NCBI GenBank assembly: GCA_002067405.1
Contig: MVRP01000045.1
Span: 1-26,454, forward strand
DNA: 26,454 bases
Source: Syntrophorhabdaceae bacterium PtaU1.Bin034
Lineage (GTDB): Bacteria; Desulfobacterota_G; Syntrophorhabdia; Syntrophorhabdales; WCHB1-27
Direction: 5' to 3'
A program made the position numbers and the translations under genes. Below are positions 22,556 through 26,454 of this stretch, one piece after another. The first letter of the stretch is position 1, and the number at the start of each line of letters is the position of its first letter. The notes under the pieces were generated by a model. It saw only the letters and a program-made list of their open reading frames with translations, was not told the DNA's origin and searched no databases.

Positions 22556-23875
22556 ATGCTTTTCAAAGCGTCACTCCCTTTCACCGCCTTTGTCGTCTGG
22601 CTGTTGTCCGTTCCCATGGAAGGGTTTCTGCTGGCACCTCTGGGGATACGGAACGCCCTTCTGTTTTTTCTTGTCCCCCATGTCGCGACACTTCTCGCCA
22701 TCGGCACCGTATGTCCCCGGCGCTTTTTCTTCCCCCTTGCTGTTGCTGGCGGTGCCGTCGCCGCGGGCGCGACGCTGCTGCTTCCCCATTTTCCCGCCGC
22801 AGCCCCCTGGCTTCTCGTTCTTGCAGGGGTCGGAGCTGCATTTCTCACCGTGATGGCAGGCATTTACCTGAAGCGCTCCCCCTCGATGGCAGTTGCGGCC
22901 GCGCTGGGGCTTGCGGCGGCGAATCTCTTCCTGTTTTTCTTCAGCGTCATTCCTCTGTCCGACAGGGTCAAATTCCCTTTGGCGGCCGTCCTGCTCCTGG
23001 TCCCCACGCTCATGCGATCCGACGCGGAGAGTCAGGATGACGGAGAATCGAACCTCTTGTGGTTTCTCCCGTTCGTGTTCGTTTTCCAGATCGTGAGCGG
23101 GCTCATGTACGGCATCCTTTATGGGCACTACGCCCGCGCAGCCTTGTTTCCCGGAGCGGAGCTCTTTTTCTATGTGTTTGCCGTCGGGGGCGGCCTTCCG
23201 ATACTGCGACGGCGGCGCGAATGGCTTCTAGCCCTGGCCATCGTGACGGCCATGTTCGCCTTTTCCCTGTATCTCCTGCCCGGCATCGTACCGGTCAACG
23301 CCGCCATGTTTGCCATGCAGGGGGCGGCGGGCTTCCTCGACCTCTACCTCCTTGCTCTGCTCCTCGCACAGCGGGATGCCATCCGCGCCTTTGGCTGCGG
23401 CCTTGCCGCCGGCTGTTCCGGCATCGCCCTGGGAAAAGTGATTGCCCTTGCCATCGGGGATGCCTCGCAAATGGTCGTGGCTGCCGCGAATCTCACGCTC
23501 ACCTTGTCGGTTCTGCTCCTCTATCGTGTCATGCAGAGGGAACAGGGGTCCCGCGGACTGTTATCGCCCGCTGTGGCGAAACCGGCAGCGGTTGAATCAT
23601 TCGACGCTCCGGAGGCATATGTGCGGCCTGCAGCCCCGCTTGTTCTGCCGCCCGGACTGCGCAAGCGCTTTTCCGAGCAGGAAAAATCGGTTCTCGCCTG
23701 TGTCGCCCGGGGGATGACCTTCAGAGAAGCGGCTCGGGAGCTTGTGATCTCCGAGTCATCGGTAAAGACGTACATGAAACGGATTTACGACAAGATGAGT
23801 GTTTCCGGGAAAGAGGAGTTGTTGGTGAAGCTTAGGGCCCTTAACGCGCCTTCTGCAGGGGTACGCGAATCGTAG
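22556..23875 (+). CDS. Polytopic membrane protein with C-terminal LuxR-type HTH
   Basis: A 439-residue protein. Residues 1-325 form about ten to twelve hydrophobic segments with short loops, looking like a transporter-like (MFS-like) membrane sensor. After a linker (326-365), residues ~368-430 are a GerE/LuxR helix-turn-helix: FSEQEKSVLACVARGMTFREAARELVISESSVKTYMKRIYDKM is nearly canonical. No receiver or autoinducer domain is present, so the membrane part would be the sensor and the DNA-binding domain would act from the membrane. The lipoprotein gene starts 209 bp away in the opposite direction and is a natural target. Start ATG 22556 lacks an obvious Shine-Dalgarno (AGACAGGAAACC is the nearest match). 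Confidence 0.88.
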   Translation: MLFKASLPFTAFVVWLLSVPMEGFLLAPLGIRNALLFFLVPHVATLLAIGTVCPRRFFFPLAVAGGAVAAGATLLLPHFPAAAPWLLVLAGVGAAFLTVMAGIYLKRSPSMAVAAALGLAAANLFLFFFSVIPLSDRVKFPLAAVLLLVPTLMRSDAESQDDGESNLLWFLPFVFVFQIVSGLMYGILYGHYARAALFPGAELFFYVFAVGGGLPILRRRREWLLALAIVTAMFAFSLYLLPGIVPVNAAMFAMQGAAGFLDLYLLALLLAQRDAIRAFGCGLAAGCSGIALGKVIALAIGDASQMVVAAANLTLTLSVLLLYRVMQREQGSRGLLSPAVAKPAAVESFDAPEAYVRPAAPLVLPPGLRKRFSEQEKSVLACVARGMTFREAARELVISESSVKTYMKRIYDKMSVSGKEELLVKLRALNAPSAGVRES

Positions 23876-24011
23876 CGACTCTGTACCAACAGAATGCCGT
23901 AAGACTCCTGTCGTCGGCATTGGCAAGGGGCGGTTTCTAAAGCCGTGGACCACCCCGGTAGATACAGGGATTCACGGTGACCTGTCCGCTCAAAAGCGTG
24001 AGGCCAGGGGG

Positions 24012-24565
24012 GTCATGTCCCGCCTGTTCAGGGGGAAGTTTCTCTCTTATCTCGGTAAAGCCTGTGAGGGGAACGAACTTCACCTCAGCGGCACTATCGG
24101 ACAACTTCAAGCACTTCTTGAAGTGCCTCTACGCCCGGGAATGGGTCGTCTACTGCAAACCTCCGTTCAGCGGACCTGAAACTGTTGTTGTCTATCTCGG
24201 AAGGTATACCCACCGGGTGGCCATTACCGATCACCGGATCGTCAGCATGGAGGAAGGGAGAGTATCCTGCCTCTGGAAGGATGGCAATGCGAGGAAGGTA
24301 ATGACCCTCGATGCCTGTGAGTTTATCAGGAGGTTCTTACTCATGTGCTCCCTGACGGCTTTGTCAAGAACGGTACTTTGGCATCTTAAGCAACAGGAAC
24401 AGAAAGGCATGTCTTGAGGAGTGCCGGAGCCCTGGAAACATGGGAGGAGATGCTTCTTCGTATCACCATGTCACTCGATGTCCCCTCTGCCAAGGTAAAA
24501 TGGTGAGAAAAAAGGTGATCCGGTTCTACTGGGGACCGCCGGGAAAGAGGAGAGGTTCGTCATGA
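24012..24565 (+). pseudogene. Frameshifted C-terminal relic of an IS91-family transposase
   Basis: Three reading frames carry consecutive pieces of one IS91/IS801-type (Y2) transposase. VMSRLFRGKFLSYL (from 24012) is followed, after a shift near 24115, by AREWVVYCKPPFSGPETVVVYLGRYTHRVAI with the two tyrosines of YLGRY. Then come MTLDACEFIRRF, a shift near 24320 (THVLPDGFVKNG), and a third shift into SNRNRKACLEECRS with a CPLC zinc-ribbon segment (24479-24490), ending at TGA 24563-24565. The N-terminal half is missing. The element cannot make an active enzyme. It marks the left edge of a region with different content and lower GC. Confidence 0.85.
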
Positions 24566-24907
24566 GAAGATTATTGTCACCTCCTTATACGACCCTCCAA
24601 GGATGCCGCGGAATAGTGTTGTCAAAAGAACCTCGCACGACATATAATTGCCTTGGAAAGGGGGACTCGTCACGGGCCAATCCGCATCGATTACCAACCG
24701 GCAAAGCAACTGTGCAGGGAAAGTGTCCCCTCTCCGCGTCCATCATCATAAAATTTCATTACAACATCTTGGTTGAAAGCCCATAGGACCGCGGAGCGGC
24801 ATAGTTCAACCCGCTTTTTTCTGAAACTGGATGGAGCATCAGAAAAAGCTGTAGAGTTGGGCACACAAAAGATATACCACCGAAACTCGGTAAAGGAGCG
24901 CCATATA
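24566..24907. other. Leader region between transposase relic and methyltransferase
   Basis: About 340 bp without a convincing gene; the short frames here have no family resemblance. It holds the promoter described at 24619-24648 and a run of AT-rich sequence near 24745-24780. Confidence 0.5.
24619..24648 (+). promoter_or_regulatory. Near-consensus sigma-70 promoter
   Basis: TTGTCA (24619-24624), an 18-bp spacer and TATAAT (24643-24648). The match is the best in the window. It points toward the methyltransferase, leaving a leader of about 250 bases, and lies just past the transposase relic. Confidence 0.55.
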
Positions 24908-25564
24908 GTGGATTCCGATAAAATCAGTGATTGTCAGGGAGGGGATGCCACTCAGTACGAGAGCCAAGCTGTTGAAGTTGGTTGGCATGGCCATGAAATT
25001 CTGTTTGGTTTGATGTACGAATTCGTCAAGTCTGATGAGACCCTCTTGGATATTGGAATAGGTACCGGCCTTAGCTCGTCCTTATTCCATAAAGCGGGGC
25101 TTCACATATCTGGTTTCGACAACTCCACTGAAATGATAGAAGGGTGTAAGTCCAAAGGCTTTTCAGGGGAAGTCATCCAGCATGATTTGCGGAATGTACC
25201 GTTTTCCTATGAGACATATTCGTTCAACCACGTTATATCGCTTGCCGTGCTGAATTTCTTTGCTGATCTTACGCCAGTATTCAAAGAGGTAGCACGTATT
25301 ATCAAGTCAAAGGGCATCTTTGGCTTCACCATTGAAGAGAAAAAGCCAGAGCAGAAAGCTCTGTACACCATCAGGGGGACGGATCGGGCCGATGGGCAGT
25401 TCGAGATCGCAATGCATCGCCACAGTGACGAACATGTGAGAGACCTACTAGAACGAGTCGGTTTTTCCGTACTTAGGGACTTTGAATTCCTGGCAGGTCG
25501 ATATCCTGAACAAGGAATAGAAGTATATCTTAAGGTGTACATTGCCAGAAAAGAGTGCGCTTAG
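24908..25564 (+). CDS. Class I SAM-dependent methyltransferase
   Basis: A 218-residue protein starting at GTG 24908, chosen because AAAGGAG (24892-24898) stands nine bases upstream; the frame is open to a TTG at 24773, but the extra residues do not look like family sequence. Motif I is LLDIGIGTG (46-54), followed by an acidic residue in GFDNS (69-73), then HDLRNVPF (92-99) and SLAVLNFF (111-118). This is a Methyltransf_11/25-type fold. Substrate unknown. GC and codon use differ from the core genes to the left, consistent with acquisition by transfer, next to an IS relic. Confidence 0.85.
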   Translation: MDSDKISDCQGGDATQYESQAVEVGWHGHEILFGLMYEFVKSDETLLDIGIGTGLSSSLFHKAGLHISGFDNSTEMIEGCKSKGFSGEVIQHDLRNVPFSYETYSFNHVISLAVLNFFADLTPVFKEVARIIKSKGIFGFTIEEKKPEQKALYTIRGTDRADGQFEIAMHRHSDEHVRDLLERVGFSVLRDFEFLAGRYPEQGIEVYLKVYIARKECA

Positions 25565-25579
25565 CGAACACAGCCGACC

Positions 25580-25610
25580 CACGCCCGCTGCGGTGGGCTG
25601 GAGCAGGACG
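25580..25610. repeat. Imperfect hairpin after the methyltransferase
   Basis: CCCAC and GTGGG pair around a GC-rich loop, with CAGC and GCTG outside separated by a small bulge. It lies in the 128-bp spacer after the methyltransferase stop. No T-run follows, so its role as a terminator is uncertain. Confidence 0.35.
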
Positions 25611-25692
25611 GTGTGTGTAGTCGATGTGGCGGTTGATGGGCACGGACTTCAGGAGTATGTAGGCGCGCAGGTCCCGGCGTTGAAGGTGAAAC

Positions 25693-26271
25693 ATGTGGAA
25701 CTATAGAGTGGTTCGGAAAAGATACGTCAACCCTGGTACCGAGAGGGAAAGGTACACCTATGCCATACACGAAGCGTATTACGATAATAACGGACATGTG
25801 GGGGCAGTCACCCGGGACCCTGTAGAACCATATGGAGAAAACATAGAAGAATTACGGCACTCATGGATAATGATGGCTGAGGCATTTGGCCTACCCATCC
25901 TTGATTTTGGGAGCATCCCGGAACCCGGTTACGAAAGAAAAGAAGACCCGATGGCGTCTATTCTTGATAAGAGAATCAAGGAAATAGAAACCGGCGAAGT
26001 GAAGGGAATACCCTTCGAGCAGGTAAAGAAGGACTTAGAAGAGAAGTTTGGTTTCTTTGACGAAGAAGAGTATGAAAACCAGATAGAAGCTGAAAGAGTA
26101 GAGAAGGAGAAGAGACACACCGAAGCTTTTATCGCCACATCACCACTGGAGAAACTTGTCGGGAAGATTTGCGCCGACTATCTGGAATACTTAGAGCGGG
26201 ACAGGACTGAAAACCCATGGAGATACAAAGAGAATGCCGAACCCTGCTCTGCACCTGACGCGGAAGGATAA
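25693..26271 (+). CDS. Conserved-looking protein with antitoxin-like segment
   Basis: A 192-residue, charged, soluble protein. The N-terminal ~72 residues (MWNYRVVRKR, YAIHEAYYDNNG, EELRHSWIMMAEAFGLPILDF) resemble a family of short hypothetical proteins that I recall as common beside toxin-antitoxin and accessory genes; I cannot name it. Residues 88-119 (ILDKRIKEIETGEVKGIPFEQVKKDLEEKFG) resemble the C-terminal half of addiction-module antitoxins (GEVKxIPxEEV). A charged helical tail follows. The Shine-Dalgarno is weak (GAAGGTGA). No toxin gene follows inside the window, though the right edge is 183 bp away. Function open; a regulator or antitoxin-like role is inference. Confidence 0.65.
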   Translation: MWNYRVVRKRYVNPGTERERYTYAIHEAYYDNNGHVGAVTRDPVEPYGENIEELRHSWIMMAEAFGLPILDFGSIPEPGYERKEDPMASILDKRIKEIETGEVKGIPFEQVKKDLEEKFGFFDEEEYENQIEAERVEKEKRHTEAFIATSPLEKLVGKICADYLEYLERDRTENPWRYKENAEPCSAPDAEG

Positions 26272-26454
26272 CGGGCTGTTTTTGTTGAGGCTCTCGGGTA
26301 TCGCTCTTCCCGCCCGCCGCGCAGGTGAGCTTTTCGTTCAGTGAAAAAGAATGAAAGACATTACGATAGACAAATTGTCGGTAGTGTAAACTTGACTGTG
26401 TAAATTCAAATAGAGGCAAACAAAAAGGGATGTACCTCCTGTAAAATAGGTGAC

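Noticed and set aside
24400..24417. Shared ending QKGMS in the transposase relic and in RecD2
   Set aside because: The DNA around the two sites is different beyond a few bases; in the relic this frame is out of phase with the transposase. I take it as chance.
24562..24786. 74-residue open frame after the transposase relic
   Set aside because: No family resemblance and no ribosome-binding site; it lies over the candidate promoter at 24619-24648.

Overview
The window looks like a piece of a Gram-negative, probably strictly anaerobic bacterial chromosome with fairly high GC. An IclR-controlled CoA-ligase / molybdenum-hydroxylase / TRAP cluster, a RecD2-type helicase, and a PAS hybrid kinase would suit a syntrophic or sulfate-reducing Desulfobacterota lineage (Syntrophorhabdus-like). 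That placement is inference from gene content; no rRNA or tRNA gene is visible to test it.

Layout. 1-2321 (+): the 3' part of an FAD-linked oxidase, cut by the left edge, followed in the same frame by an SDR of the thioester-reductase type whose annotated ATG is suspicious. 2422-5729 (-): a Yip1-like membrane protein and, upstream of it, an 842-residue PAS hybrid histidine kinase with its own terminator. 6111-8866 (+): a small acidic protein of unknown function and the helicase RecD2, whose last codons lie inside a perfect 22-bp inverted repeat. 8871-9545: gene-free, GC-rich, repeat-laden DNA.

The core is 9621-20391 (+): an IclR regulator, an acyl-CoA synthetase, the small [2Fe-2S] and large Mo-cofactor subunits of a xanthine-dehydrogenase/4-hydroxybenzoyl-CoA-reductase-type enzyme, an unusual 778-residue third subunit, and then a complete TRAP transporter (DctP, DctQ, DctM). 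Several junctions are tight (ATGA overlaps at 14926 and 19090, 2-bp spacing at 12630). A plausible reading is uptake of a carboxylate by the TRAP system, activation to a CoA thioester by the ligase, and hydroxylation or reductive dehydroxylation by the Mo enzyme. The third subunit is the most striking object in the window: a complete GltD/NfnB-like Fe-S/FAD/NAD(P) module is inserted inside the FAD subunit, exactly in the loop that in 4-hydroxybenzoyl-CoA reductase carries an extra [4Fe-4S] cluster. It suggests a Mo hydroxylase wired directly to NAD(P)H, possibly with flavin-based energy coupling.

20694-23875: a divergent pair, a lipoprotein (-) with a CarboxypepD_reg-like domain and a polytopic membrane protein with a C-terminal LuxR-type HTH (+). 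24012-26454: an accessory stretch of different composition, with a frameshifted IS91-family transposase relic, a near-consensus promoter, a class I SAM methyltransferase and a protein containing an antitoxin-like segment.
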